From Nigrospora sphaerica (lineage: Eukaryota > Ascomycota > Sordariomycetes > Amphisphaeriales > Apiosporaceae), in NCBI GenBank assembly GCA_018287875.1, contig JAGVVL010000015.1, forward strand, positions 2,418,001 to 2,482,000: DNA of 64,000 nucleotides, read 5' to 3'. The position numbers and the translations under genes are program-made. This document shows positions 10,684 through 22,175 of the stretch, one piece after another. The notes beneath the pieces were generated by a model that was not told the DNA's origin, did no database searches, and saw only the letters and a program-made list of their open reading frames with translations. Numbering within the stretch: position 1 is the first letter of the stretch; every line of letters starts with the position of its first letter.

Positions 10684-12797
10684 GATGGCGGTTGTGTAGG
10701 GGTGTGTATAGCGATGGTGTTGTGCAAAAAGGGAGGGTTGCGTTGCAAGTGGTTGCGATTGGGACCTCTCTTGCTTCCCATGCCGGGCCTGTCAATCGCT
10801 GCATCTTTCTTGCCAAAACTTTTTTGGGCGATAAGATGGCGCCCGTTATCGCCCCACTCTTTAGCGCTGTACTCCAGTTGGGTCCCTAGCAATTTGACCT
10901 GGGGATCCATTTCCCATCTCCCATCACTGAAGTTCAGTACGGGCAGCTCATGTACTTTATGTAGGTGGCATCTGCGCCCATTACTACAAACATTCACATG
11001 CTCCACCTCCAACTTCCATACAGGTATTACACACAGGACCCCATCTAGATGGACTTGATACGTCACAGGCGCTTGCTTCTCGAGATGGAGGTACGTATGT
11101 GTATGATTATTTCTTGTTCATGGGCGGATTGATCTGCTGCCTACTCAAGACGCTAGGTACCTGGTAGTCCTCGAAAGATTGACTTGGATATCGCATCTCC
11201 TCTGGGACCCATGGTAGTAAACCCGAGGGATGCACGTGCCTGGCGGACAATTCAGAAATTCGAGAAGGTATGAATGCGAAAGGGATACTTGTGACGGCAG
11301 CAATTTGCTATCGACGGCCTGTGGATAATGTAGTCGGTGCCGTGACTTGGAACGACTTGTTGTAGGGGATGTGGATGTTGGCAACGCGGCGCAGAGCCAG
11401 TATTGGCGTTGCACCCTCAAGATCCAACACAAGTATATGTAGCGGAAAGCCATGGATGCATCAGCTATCACACACTGCATTCACCTACCTATACGGAACC
11501 GAAGGGCAGCCATTGTGCAAGCAACGATAGCCACTGGTGTATCGGTGCCCCGGTCATAGGATGCTCATGAAATCATCCCATCACGTGTGGGGCAGCCAGC
11601 CTCTCGTGTCGTTCGTCGATTCACGGTCGGTAGCCTTATTGTTCCCATGGACACAACGGCTACACATTACTGTCAGCTGTGATAACCAGGTGGCCGCGGC
11701 GGCATAACAGTTCCGTTCCTCTGGCACGGATGCTCTCGCTCGGTTCGGACTCGTAGGCCATCGGGTAAGGGATCTCGGTGGCAACGGTTGATGGGAGCAA
11801 GGGAGTTGCCACGACAGGGGTTGCACGCATTATCAAGGCGTCTCCCTCTTCTTTCCAGCTCCCACCCAGACTTGTATGTCGTCAAGCAAGGGATGTTGTT
11901 GGTAACGTTGGCGGAAGCAAAGAAGGGTTCAGTGTGCTCGCTCAAATGGCCAACCGTCACACACCGTGGGCCAAACGAACGTATACCAGGCAGCCAGTGC
12001 ACACAGAAAAGCTCGGTTACACCGTCGGAGTACAGATTGAGGGCAATCACTCGGAGTTTGAACTTCTTGTGTGCTGTGCACCGGTCGCAGAACTAAATTC
12101 CGAATCAAGTAAGCAACGGACGCCCATAGGCGATCGAAAATCGCTTGCACGACACCATCGTGATTGCCGGCACCCAGTCCAGTCCGAGAGTGCCCGAGTC
12201 GGGAGGGAAAGGTTGGAGAGGGGGGGCTGGCGGGAGGGCGGTTCGGAAGAAAAGGACGCAAAACAATCCGACATGCCACCAAGCGGGACCTGCTGATTCC
12301 CGAGGGCTCGGGAGCAAGCAGGGCCGGAGAGAATCAGCGCCGGGCCGCGCCGACGCGGCCTCGGGCTCGTGGTCTGATCAAGGGCCGATCCCAAGCGGTG
12401 AATGGGGGGGGCCGGGGAAGGCAACGGACGCCCAGTCAGACGTTGCCCAGCTTGCGCAACCCGCCCATGGGCATCCCAGGACACGCGGCAGAAAACTAAC
12501 GAAGAAAACCAACCGAGCGCGGGTGCCAACGGCGTGGCTCTCGACACGTTTCCCCGTGCTGTGCCGCATTGGTGCTTCCTGCAATGGAACCATCAGGTCT
12601 GACGCAGCCCCCGACTAGACAGACACATTCCCTTACGTAGGTAGGTACATAGCCGAAGAGGGGTAGGTGCGCCCTGCAGGGCCTGGATGGCACGGAAGAG
12701 CCAAGATACCTATTTAACCTCGGGCGTTGGCCTCGCCTACGTGTGCCAGATTTCCTCGTCACCGTCCCGGTGGGTATTCCTACATTGCTAGCAACTC
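10684..12797. promoter_or_regulatory. Divergent ebp2/P450 upstream region
   Basis: 2.1 kb. Next to ebp2 there is AAAACTTTTTT followed by GCGATAAG near 10815-10835, resembling the RRPE plus PAC pair of ribosome-biogenesis promoters with mismatches. An AGGTACCT palindrome sits at 11155-11162. Open frames here are short and unconvincing. Nothing indicates another gene. Confidence 0.5.
12711..12717 (+). promoter_or_regulatory. TATA-like box of the P450 gene
   Basis: TATTTAA lies 81 bp upstream of the P450 ATG at 12798, a plausible distance for a fungal TATA element. Confidence 0.45.
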
Positions 12798-14933
12798 ATG
12801 GAGACGGCGACGAACAGCAGCGTTACGCTTCCCGGGGCCCAGGGCTTCCTGCAGAATGTCAGTCCCCTGTGGTCCCTCGTGGTGTTGCCCGCCTTGGCCC
12901 TCGTCGTCTTCGGATCCTGGGGGGCGGCCTCGCCGAACGAGCCCCCCGCCCTCAAGGGCTGGAGAATCCCCTTCTCGGACTTGTACATGTATTTGGTGGA
13001 TCAGAGCCGATTTTTGGCGCGCGCCACGTGAGTGTTCGGCGCTGTGCCGCGGACGGGGCCACGAAAATTGATCTCGAGACAGGGAAGCCTTCCGCTCCAG
13101 CAGTATTGTCCAGTTCCGCCTGGGTCTGAAGCGGGTTTACCTCGTATCGGGCCCGCGAAACATCCAGACCATCTTCCGAGCGAGATCCGGCATCGAAGAA
13201 GAAACTATGATCCGGATGGCAATGGAGTACGGCTGGAGGATGACCAAGGAGGACATAGACAAATTCGCCCAGGACCGGACCGGTCGGGGGGTAAGTAACT
13301 TTCGGTTCTCTTCATCGCCCCTTTCGACATGGACGCTTTCCTCTGTCAAATTTGCTCTCTTCTCCCGTCATTCTGCCCTGCGAGCGCTCCGGACATGGCC
13401 CACGAACGCCTTGTCAGGGAAACCACTGACTCCGAACGTTGTAGAAAGTTCCCTCGCCCGGGTCCAAGAGCGTACCTGCTCATAAGAGATACTGGTAGGT
13501 GCCAGCCCGTTCGCTCTCCAAGAGTCTATGTATACCGGCTTCGCGGTAATGGGGCAGCCGGCGTTGGTCCAGGCGCCAAGGACAGTGTGCTAACCCGGGT
13601 CGTGCGTTCTAAAGGGCTATCAATCACCAGATATACGAAGACTTCCTAACGAGCAAGAGATCGGTCGACTTCTTGGGTACCAAGTTCTTTGATCTCTTCT
13701 CCAGGCGCCTTGAGCAGTACCCAGTCGGAGAGTGGGTTACGGTTGAGCTGAGCAAGATGTTTCGGCGAGATATGAGCGAGAGTACCTTTGAGACTCTTGT
13801 AGGGCCGCGCGTCCTGGAGCTGAATCCGGGTTACAACCAACTCTATTGGGATTTTGACGCGCGTGCGTTTGAGACGCTCCTGGGACTTCCTCGCTGGCTG
13901 AACCCGGAGCCCCTTCGGTTACAGGATAAATTCTTCGCCCAGACGGCCAAGTGGCTGGAGGCGGCATGGGAGAACTTCGATTGGGATGGCCCGGATGCCG
14001 ACGCAGACTGGGAGCCGAACTTCGGGGCGCGTGTGTGCCGCGAGCTTTCCAAGTGGTTGAAAGAGAACTTCTCTTGGCAAAGCCAGCCCGGCTTCTTCTC
14101 CTTCTTCTTTCTCGGGTGAGCCGACCACAGCCCCATGCCCGGCCCCTCGGGGCGGGTCGAGGCCCCTGCTAACGCATCAACACAAAGGCAAAACTCCAAC
14201 GCGCTGCCCATCACCACATGGGCCATGATGGAGCTGATCAAGGACCCGGAGCTGTTCGGTGCCGTGCGTGCCGAGGTTCTCTCGGCGTACACTACAGATC
14301 CGGCCACGGGCGCGCGTCGCATCGACTACCAGACGTTGCTCGCGCTGCCGCTGCTGCAGTCTGTGTACGCGGAGACGTTGCGTCTGCACATGTCCTTCAA
14401 TGTGATCCGGGGGGTCTCCGATGACATCGACCTCAATGGATTCCGCCTCAGGAAGGGCGCGATGATCCTGATGCCCTCTCAAGTGGCCCAACGAGACGAC
14501 GAGACGTGGACCTCGAATGGACACCCTGCCTCGGAGTTTTGGGGGGCCCGCCACATCAAGTACGAAGAATTGCTTGACGAGGCCACCGGCAAGGTCGTAT
14601 CGAAGCCCAAATTCGCGTTTGACGGGAGAGCAGGGACCTTCTTTCCGTATGGTATGACGATATCAGACAGCCTCGCCAGCAGAACGGGAGTTTGCTAACC
14701 ACTGGGACGCAGGAGGCGGAAACGCCATCTGCCCTGGGCGCCATTTTGCCAAACAAGAGATCCTGATTACACTCGGCGCACTGATAGGGAGGTTTGATAT
14801 CGAGTTTCTTGAGTGGACAACTCCCAACGGCGAAAAGTCCGATAGGCCGGCGCGGGACGACGAGAAGTATGCGGGAAATGTGGCCATGCCGCCGGACCGG
14901 GAAATGAAAGTTCGCTGGAAGCGACTGTGGTGA
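12798..14933 (+). CDS. Cytochrome P450, microsomal, CYP7/CYP8-like fold
   Basis: Six exons: 12798-13027, 13083-13290, 13445-13494, 13615-14115, 14188-14651 and 14713-14933, coding 557 residues. All joins keep frame with GTGAGT/GTAAGT/GTAGGT-type donors. A hydrophobic N-terminal anchor (about residues 22-42, SLVVLPALALVVFGSW) places it on the ER membrane. The I-helix region reads GQNSNALPITTWAMM, lacking the usual acid-Thr pair, as in the CYP7/CYP8 (sterol 7-hydroxylase/prostacyclin synthase) branch and related fungal enzymes. The ETLR of the K-helix and the haem loop FPYGGGNAICPGRHFA, with Cys491 as axial ligand, are intact. The substrate is unknown. No polyketide synthase, NRPS or terpene enzyme lies nearby, so a secondary-metabolite role is not indicated. 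Its 3' end faces the cyanase gene. Confidence 0.9.
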
Positions 14934-15174
14934 AGTCGGGGGGGGGGTGGTAGGGTCAGAACTTGTCGTCCACGCCATTATGCTGGTAGTCGCGATGGGC
15001 TTCTCTTCTTTCCCCTTGGTGCATGCATGTTCAGCAGCCGCGCCGTCGTCGTGTTGAAGGCCTACCGAAGAAGATAGCTCATTGCAATGGCTAAGAACAA
15101 ATCGCTATGGCAATTGCACCGCACACCGGGTATATTATTATCTTGGTTATATAGCCTCCCCAGGATCGCCCCGT
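14934..15174. other. Convergent P450/cyanase 3' spacer
   Basis: 241 bp between two convergent stop codons. A G-rich run (14939-14947) directly follows the P450 stop region, and TATATTATTATC sits near 15130. Probably only 3' UTRs. Confidence 0.55.
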
Positions 15175-15834
15175 TCAGAATCGGGTAAACGGGAGCCACT
15201 TCCCTCGCAAAGTGATGTTCACCCAACTTTAGGCAGGTTGTCCCCATCAGCATGAATTGGGAGGCGAAGGGGGGGACGGGGCGTGCGTTCAACTTACGTA
15301 ACTCCGTCCTGATCCACCTCCTTTTCGACCTTGGAGGAGAAGGCAATGGCGCTCATGATGCCGTCGCCAAACTTCTCGTTCATGATGGCCTTGAAGGCGT
15401 AGCCGTAATTCTGGACGACCTCGTACAGGCGGTAGATGAGGGGCTCGACGGGGGGCATAGGGCCGGCGCGGCCGCGGTCCGGGAAGCCCATCATCGAGGC
15501 CTCGAGGCCCTCGCGGGGCACGCCCAGGAGCGTCGACAGCTTGTCGAGGTCTTCGGGCGAGGCCTGGGCCTGGCCGTAGAACAGGGCGGCCACGGCCACC
15601 TCGCCCCGGCCCAGCTCCTCGGCGATCCTCTCGAACGAGAGCTTCTTGGCCGCCTTGGCGTCGAACAGCGTCCGCGAGTACGCCGGCAGCCGGTCGGCGA
15701 TGCTCGACTGGGGAGCGACGCACATTACATCAGACCACAGGGACACTTCGAGGTGCCGCGCGGGTGAGGACGCGGGGTAGGAGGCTGTGAGAGATACTCA
15801 CATCCAGGGTTGCGATCTTGGTGTGGTCCGTCAT
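15175..15834 (-). CDS. cyn1: Cyanate hydratase (cyanase)
   Basis: Three exons, 15834-15802 (11 codons), 15707-15298 and 15226-15175, give 164 residues, the family length. Introns are 94 and 71 nt. Catalytic residues are Arg104 (IYRLYE), Glu107 and Ser130 (GIMSAI), each offset by eight from the well-known E. coli Arg96/Glu99/Ser122. The C-terminus [10 protein letters not shown] matches the classical end and only appears after splicing the short last exon. Cyanase converts cyanate plus bicarbonate to ammonia and CO2, detoxifying cyanate from urea or carbamoyl phosphate breakdown and freeing nitrogen. It acts in the cytosol as a decamer. The N-terminal helical DNA-binding-like domain precedes the catalytic one. 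The ATG was chosen because [11 protein letters not shown] joins directly to SSIADRLP as in fungal relatives. Confidence 0.95.
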
Positions 15835-16309
15835 TTTGAGCGACTGGTAACGTTTCTCTACGAGGCAAACGCGGAGGGCTAGACGGTGACAGAAAGACTA
15901 CTTGGCGAGGACAGAATGCAATGACTGCGGCGGATTGCACCTTCTCTTCGCCTTGGAGTGTCATTTATCCTCGCGGGGGAAAGAACGTCATTGACCTTTC
16001 CCCGCCCGAATGCGGTGCGGAGAAAGACCGGGAACTCGGAGACTCCGGACTCTGGCGAACACGACGGGATCTGCTATACTACTGCACAATAGTGCCCGGC
16101 ATCTCCAGTCTCGAGCTGCACCGGCGAGGCGGGTTCTATACACTTGTGCGCCTATACCGTCTCTCCCCGCATAATGAGATACATGCAACTATGAGAAAGC
16201 AGCTACACGGACCCGGCCAGGGTAACAACCAACACAGTAGTGGTGGTGGGTATGTGCTCTGTATGCAACCCCAACGCCCCGGGACTGCAGCAACAACGAT
16301 GTACCTACC

Positions 16310-16327
16310 TACATAGGTACCTATGTA
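16310..16327. repeat. 18-bp perfect palindrome TACATAGGTACCTATGTA
   Basis: The sequence equals its own reverse complement and is flanked by further TACCTACC and TTACGTA steps. Its AGGTACCT centre recurs at several other spacer sites in this window. Confidence 0.85.
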
Positions 16328-16871
16328 CTTACGTAGCATACAACAAACAGTGCTCATGTGCCGGAGTCCGGCTGGGCGCCTCGAGCCTCAAACAGGAATT
16401 GAGCTCAATTCCCACCGGGCGGTGGTGAGCGGGAAGGGAGTAAAGGGGTACTTAGTAGCCTTGCTCACTCTGTCATGGGCTAACAATCTGCCAAGGTCGG
16501 ATCACGGCGCTGTCTGTGGGTGCCCAGGGTGCGTGAAAATGACGAGCAGACGAAACGTCTAGTGGTGAACGGCACCGTGGCGTACCCGACCAGGTTTAGA
16601 GGCTAATGCCGCGAGTTTAAAGGCTAATGGATACCCGCGCCCGTCGGATCGGCCGCAGTCGATGGAGGGGCAATTGATTACTGTGATCGCTGCCACACTA
16701 CCACGCCCCAGCATTTACGTACAGGGCAAAACTGATGGGGATCGATTCTCAGACTGCGTGGGCAAGCGCCCCGCCGGGCGCATTTGATCTGGATCTTGGA
16801 TGGATTCCCACCTGTCATATCGATCCCTTCTCTCGGGACGGCCGGCCACCCTTCAAAACCTGTGCAGTCGA

Positions 16872-16929
16872 ATCGCACAACTTCAGCTGTCCGCAGGCGC
16901 ATCGCACGACTTCAGCTGTCCGCAGGCTG
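16872..16929 (+). repeat. Tandem duplication of a 29-bp unit upstream of NAD kinase
   Basis: Two adjacent 29-nt units (16872-16900, 16901-16929) differ at only a few positions and share the core CTTCAGCTGTCCGCAGGC. The second unit ends 188 bp before the NAD kinase ATG, so it may be in the promoter or 5' UTR. Each core contains CAGCTG, an E-box. Confidence 0.85.
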
Positions 16930-17117
16930 ACCCGATTGGAGTCGGCGAATTGTCGCGCGGTCCTCTGCGACTCTGCTCCCTTACGTACGCGGCCCCTCGA
17001 CGCAACCCGCAGATCAGCCTCGGATACGGGCCAACTCTTTGCGTGTGCGCTCGCTCGCGACAGAAGACCCCTCTCGCTCGTACGACCCTCTGACGCGACG
17101 CTGTGCGTACCGTCACC

Positions 17118-18854
17118 ATGACAAAACTTTCCGTTCCAGCGCCGCCGGTCGCTGCGCAGCGCGCCAACCGACCAGACCCCTCATCCCACGACGACGCTCT
17201 CTCCAACAGCAGCGACGATGACATGAAGGCTGTCGAGGTCTCGTTCGACGCCTCCAATCCGTATCGCCGCAAGAGCTCCCTCGTCAATAATGACATTGCG
17301 CGCCCACGTATCCCTGCCAGCAAGAAGTCCCACTGCCTCGTCCACCAGTTCCTCGAGGGCCACCGGGACGGCTACGACCGCGACCGCGCGTCGCCCAACG
17401 GGACCAAGGACAAAATCGCCGAGCCCAAAGGAGAGTCTTCGGGCGACAGGCTGTTGGTGGTCGATTTGGACAGCACCGAAACAAGCGACGCCGGCCAGGC
17501 CGATGAGAAGTCATGGCGGGCCTCGCTCAGCAAGACGCGCTCCGAGCTCGACCTTCAGGCAGAAGACCACGAGCTTCACAGCCGCCTGCTCACCAAGAAA
17601 CAGCTGAGCGAGATGGCCTGGGGCGTCCGTGAGCTGAGCAGGCGCCTGGGCAGCGTGCGGCTCAAGTTCCAAGCCAAGTCCATCTTCATCCTGACCAAGG
17701 TGTTCGACATAGACCTGTTGCCCAAGACGAGGGAAATCGCCAAGTGGCTCCTGAGCGCGGACCGCGACGTTGAGTACACCATATGGCTCCAAGACGCCCT
17801 CAAGGACAACCGGAGGTTCAATCTCCAGGGACTGGTTACCGAGCTCCGGCAGGAGTATGTTGCCGCCGGCAAACTGGACCCCGACGCCCCCGAGGATGCG
17901 CTGGAACGGCGCATTCGTTTCTGGAACGAGGAGATGTGCCGGTCTCGGCCCCACACCTTTGACTTCATCATCACGCTGGGCGGAGACGGCACAGTGCTTT
18001 ACGCGAGTTGGCTCTTCCAGAGGATTGTGCCCCCCGTCCTCAGCTTCGCTCTGGGGAGCTTGGGATTCCTCACCAAATTCGACTTCGCCGACTACCAGAG
18101 CATACTCGGCAACGCTTTCAAGGAAGGTGTCTCGGTCAGCCTGCGGTTGCGCTTCGAGGGCACCATCATGCGCAGTCAGCGGAAGCAGAGACCTCTGGCT
18201 GGCGGCGATGATCTGGACGAAGAAGAAGCCCATCAAGCGCGGGACTTGGTCGAGGAGCTGGTGGGAGAGGAAAAGGAGGACGAACATACCCATCGGCCCG
18301 ACGGGACGTACGAGATTCTCAACGAAATCGTCATTGACCGTGGCCCGAACCCTAGTAAGTGATGATCTGACGAGCCCAAGTCCATGCGCTAACGTGCCCC
18401 AGCCATGTCCTACACCGAGGTGTTTGGGGACGACGAGCACTTTACCACCATTCTCGCCGATGGCGTGTGCGTGTCGACACCGACAGGGTCCACTGCGTAC
18501 AACCTCGCGGCGGGCGGCTCGCTCTGCCATCCCGACAACCCCGTCATGCTGCTGACGTCCATCTGCGCGCACACGCTGTCGTTCCGGCCCCTCATCCTGC
18601 CCGACACGATCGTGCTGCGGATAGGCGTCCCCTACGATGCGCGCACAAACTCGTGGGCCAGCTTCGACGGGCGGGAGCGCCTGGAGCTCTACCCGGGCGA
18701 CTACGTTACTATCAGTGCCAGTCGTTTCCCGTTCGCCTCGGTCATGCCCCAAGGCCGGCGCAGCGAGGACTGGGTGAACAGCATCCGCGGCAAACTGGGC
18801 TGGAACACCCGGCAGAAACAGAAGAATGAGGGGTACAAATCGTGGGACAAATGA
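17118..18854 (+). CDS. ATP-NAD kinase, Utr1-type
   Basis: Two exons, 17118-18354 and 18403-18854, with a 48-nt intron (GTAAGT donor, GCTAAC branch, CCCCAG acceptor); 562 residues. The first about 170 residues are Ser/Asp-rich and poorly structured. The kinase fold begins near LTKKQLSEMAWGVRELSRRLG. The phosphate-binding GGDGT motif is at 288-292 (ITLGGDGTVLYAS). The second signature, STPTGSTAYNLAAGGSL, lies in exon 2, followed by the conserved FRPLILPD and SWASFDGRERLEL. The enzyme phosphorylates NAD to NADP and sets the NADPH pool. No mitochondrial presequence is visible, so a cytosolic Utr1-like form is likeliest. The ATG at 17118 has a CACCATGA context and is preferred to an in-frame GTG 15 nt upstream. 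Confidence 0.94.
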
Positions 18855-20712
18855 GGGCGAATGCGACTTGCAGTAACGAAGGCGACTTGACGAGACACAC
18901 GACAGGGAAACCAACCATAGGCTCTGATTTGAACGGGCGGGATATGGCAGATAGAGGATTCAGGTTTCTCCATTGCAGACGATTAATAGGACCGCAGCCA
19001 GGACACGCCTCGGGCCCACCCGCCGCACATGCCGGCTCGTGGCGCTGACAGTCGGTCGAGTCGTGGGCGCAGTCTGGGCAATGCGCGAGACCCCGGCGAG
19101 GCGGGACGCCACGGCACGCAGCACGGCAAGGCGCGACAAGGAAAGAGACAAGGCGAGATACAAACGCCATGCGCCTTGCGAGTGGTGGTAGACGATAGAC
19201 CACCTCTTGTCATCTCGAGGCCGAGGCTAATCCTCATCACCTTATCCCACCTGGCTTCCGTGCGTGCCTCATTCTTGGCATGCACTTACAGTTCACCAAG
19301 CGGCCTGGGCCCTCACCGACGCTTCGGTTCGGCGTCCGCGGCGGCGGGCGGGTCGCCATACCTCGTCGTCTCGTAAATCCAGGGCTCCTCCAGTTGTCCC
19401 AGGTGGCCAGGAACGGTAGTGATCGTGCGTGACCTCGGGTTTTGTTTCATGTTTCAACGCTCCCCGGCTGGCGCGTGAAACGGGCGGACCAAGCCCTGAC
19501 GTGTGATTCAGACTGGGGCTGAAACTGCCCGAACTACCTAAAATGGCAATGACTCCATGCCGGGAGGGACCTCTGATTGGTCCGCTGGTCCCATCGTATT
19601 TATTGCCTTTCGGTATCTCTATCAGGTCACCTGCGGTATGTATGTTGCAAGCCAGCACAGTATCCAAAGCGGGTAAGTAGCAAAACGAAAAGATGGATGA
19701 GGAAAGGATGGATTTTCTAAGGACTACCGGGGGGGGGGGGATCTTCCGGGACGTGTTCCGGGTCCAGCTGCCCAGACGGTCGCGTCAAGAGCTACTCCGC
19801 GGGCACCCCCACCGACTCTTGGTCGACATCCATTCCATGCGATGAATATCGTCGTCACCACCATACCGCCCCCGCCCCCTTCTCACACACTCAAAGTCTC
19901 ACAACGGACCAAAATAGCCCCGACGTTAGGCGGCACATCCCATCGCCGTCCGAGGCCGAACCTGTCAGATGGCAAGGAGTGCATGAGACAGAAATGAAGA
20001 AGAGGCAGGAACCATTCCAGAACCCGCGCAGCTCTGGGAGGGGACCGGTCGATTGCATTCTTTTTCCGGGCTGGATGCTCAAGAAATCATTAATGGGCAA
20101 AAGACGTTCACACTTGCAGCACATGTCCCTTCTCTGGCATGGATTGAATAAAAGTCCTTTTTTGTTAAGAAATCAACGCTTGTACAATCATCCCCTGCTT
20201 CTTTTTTCCAACCCACCCCGGAACTGCCACTGCTGTCTCTCGTGCGCCCGCTAGCTCTCTTCGAGGGGGGGGCAGGCCGTGCGGTTCCAGTGGCGGTCTG
20301 AGATGACGCGCTGGGGGGGTGGGAGAGGGTACGGAGAGAGCGCGCCCCGAGGGCAAGTACGAAGCCGTTGCCAGGGCGTAATAAACTCATACATCCCCTT
20401 GCGCGCCCTGCCCTTAGTCGGTAGAACTCCCCCTCTCCTCGTGCGCCCGCTGGTTCTTCCGGTTTCCCACCGTCTATGCCCGGGTCGTCTGTCCCGTCCT
20501 GGTCTGCCGCTCGCAAGAGGGCCCCGGGACAGGCCGGGTGAATATGGAGTTTGCGGCCCTGACGTGACGTGAAATGGGAGAGGGTGGAAAGGCCGTGTCG
20601 GTATTATTAAGAGTCTCCCTTTTTTTCTTTCTCTCTCCCCTTCCGCCCACTGTGGTATTAGGCGGGCCCTCCGTAATGGCTCCGCGTCCCCGAATTTTTT
20701 TCACCTGCTCCT
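18855..20712. other. Convergent spacer, NAD kinase and secreted-protein 3' ends
   Basis: 1.86 kb without a supported gene. It includes a 12-G run at 19729-19740 and C/T-rich tracts near 20620-20650. Open frames are short and lack motifs. Confidence 0.6.
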
Positions 20713-21942
20713 CTACTCGTCGTCGTCGGCGTCGGTCTCTTCGACAAAGGTCATGGTGACGCCCTGCGGGTCATCAACGTTCAGGTTGATGGAGTCGAGG
20801 ACCGAGTTGGCGTCCCGCTTCGCCTCGATGGTGGCGGTGGCCGTCGCGTCCCGTTTGGCGACGACGGGGACGGTCCGGAGGCCACGGCGCGTGTACTCAG
20901 TTGTCTGCATCTCTTGGGAGCCGAGTCAGCGGGCCGTGTGCCGAGAAAAGCGGGAGGGGACGATGCGGCAAGCCGCCCGGGAAGAGAAAGGGAGAGAGGG
21001 AGAAAACTTACCGGCAGGGACGCCGCGGCGGACGTACATGGTGGTGACCTTGGTGCGGCGGCGGGGGAGGGCCGACTCGTCATCATCGCGCTTGCCCTTT
21101 GCGCCGGCGGCGGGGGCGGCACCGGCCGCAGCCGGGCGGTTGTCGACAATGATGCCGACGCCGGCGCCCTTCTCGCCGGTGCCGAGCTGGATGACGGGTC
21201 CCTTGGTGAGGGCGGTCTCGGCGAACTTCAGGGCCCGGTCAAAGCCGGCCAGGTCGCGCTTCTGGGGGGCCTCGTCGCGGGGGGCGATTTCCTTGCCCAT
21301 GCCTTGCAGGGAGGAGATGGCCGCTGTTGGGTGGTTCACGTTAGCACACGCGCCCGCACACACCGGGGGAGGCCACGCTGGGTTTCAAGGCGTACCTTGC
21401 TCCTGAAGCTGAGCGTCGGGGGCGGCGGCGACCGAGGGGGTTTCCTCAGCCTTGACCTCGGGCTCGGGGACGGAGGCGGCGACGACAGGGGCCTCGGCCA
21501 CGGGGGCGGCCTGGGGAACGACGGGAGCGGCGGCGGCTGAAACCCCATTGTCAGTACGATGGGTGGCTTTCATGGGACCGAAGGGGGGAAGGGCTTCTAT
21601 AACTCACCAGCCTTGGGGGCGGCGGCGACGCTGGCGGCGCTCACGGCGCCGCCTCGACCGGCACCCTCATTGGCGGCGGCGGCAGCACCGCCGCTCTGAG
21701 CCGCACCTTCGAGCGTGGTGAAGAGCTTGGACACATCCTGGCCACCACCGAAGCTAATTTCACCATCACCCACCACCCTGTTGTGGATTAGCGGCTGCGC
21801 GGGAAAACGAAACAGTCCTTCATGACGCGGGGCGGGCAGCAACGTACAAGGCGGGCGAGTAGGCGCCAAGGTTGATGTTCAAAGGAAGGGCGTAGGCCGA
21901 GGCGAAGAGGCCGGCGGCGGCAACGAGTCTGTAGCTGACCAT
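20713..21942 (-). CDS. Secreted Ala-rich protein with multiple Lys-Arg sites, function unknown
   Basis: Five exons, 21942-21848, 21777-21608, 21536-21396, 21323-21012 and 20912-20713, join in frame to 305 residues; four introns of 70-99 nt carry GTACGT/GTGAGT/GTAAGT donors. The N-terminus (MVSYRLVAAAGLFASAYALP) is a signal peptide. It is followed by LNINLGAYSPALVVGDGEISFGG, split here only by description as LNINLGAYSPAL and VVGDGEISFGG, and by an Ala/Pro-rich linker. Exons 4-5 hold several Lys-Arg-Asp sites (QKRDLAG, GKRDDDE, AKRDATA, AKRDANS), which suit Kex2 cleavage, and an acidic end (TDADDDE). I do not recognise a named family. The last acceptor is a non-CAG CCCAAG chosen for frame. It could be a structural wall protein or a processed precursor; the spliced signal peptide argues against a cytosolic role. 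Confidence 0.72.
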
Positions 21943-22167
21943 TTTGATTAGGTGGTGTGGGAGGACGAGAGGTCGTCGTGGGGAGTGGCGGTGACGAGTA
22001 GAGAGGACCGGAAAGATTGACTAATAGTAAAATAAACGACCAGCGACGACCAGCGGAAGAATAGAAGGCGGTAATGAAAGGCGGCGAAACTAAGGGGTTG
22101 GATCTCGGACTTGAGCACAGCTGAGGGAGGACGGAGGAAAGGAAAGATGAGATGCCACGGCAGCCTC

Positions 22168-22175
22168 CTATATAG
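22168..22175 (-). promoter_or_regulatory. TATA-like box CTATATAG of the secreted-protein gene
   Basis: A palindromic CTATATAG about 227 bp upstream of the ATG at 21942 is the only strong TATA-like site on that side of the spacer. Confidence 0.4.

Larger units (their letters stand above)
15835..17117. promoter_or_regulatory. Divergent cyanase/NAD kinase upstream region
   Basis: 1.28 kb. It holds an 18-bp perfect palindrome at 16310-16327 and a 29-bp tandem duplication at 16872-16929 (both listed). No convincing TATA box or additional gene. Confidence 0.6.

Noticed and set aside
17511..18914. 467-codon - strand frame opposite NAD kinase
   Set aside because: Shadow of a GC-rich coding strand; it crosses the intron and has no motif.
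12798..21942. Secondary-metabolite cluster around the P450
   Set aside because: Neighbours are cyanase, NAD kinase and ribosome-assembly genes; no polyketide, peptide or terpene synthase, transporter or pathway regulator is present.
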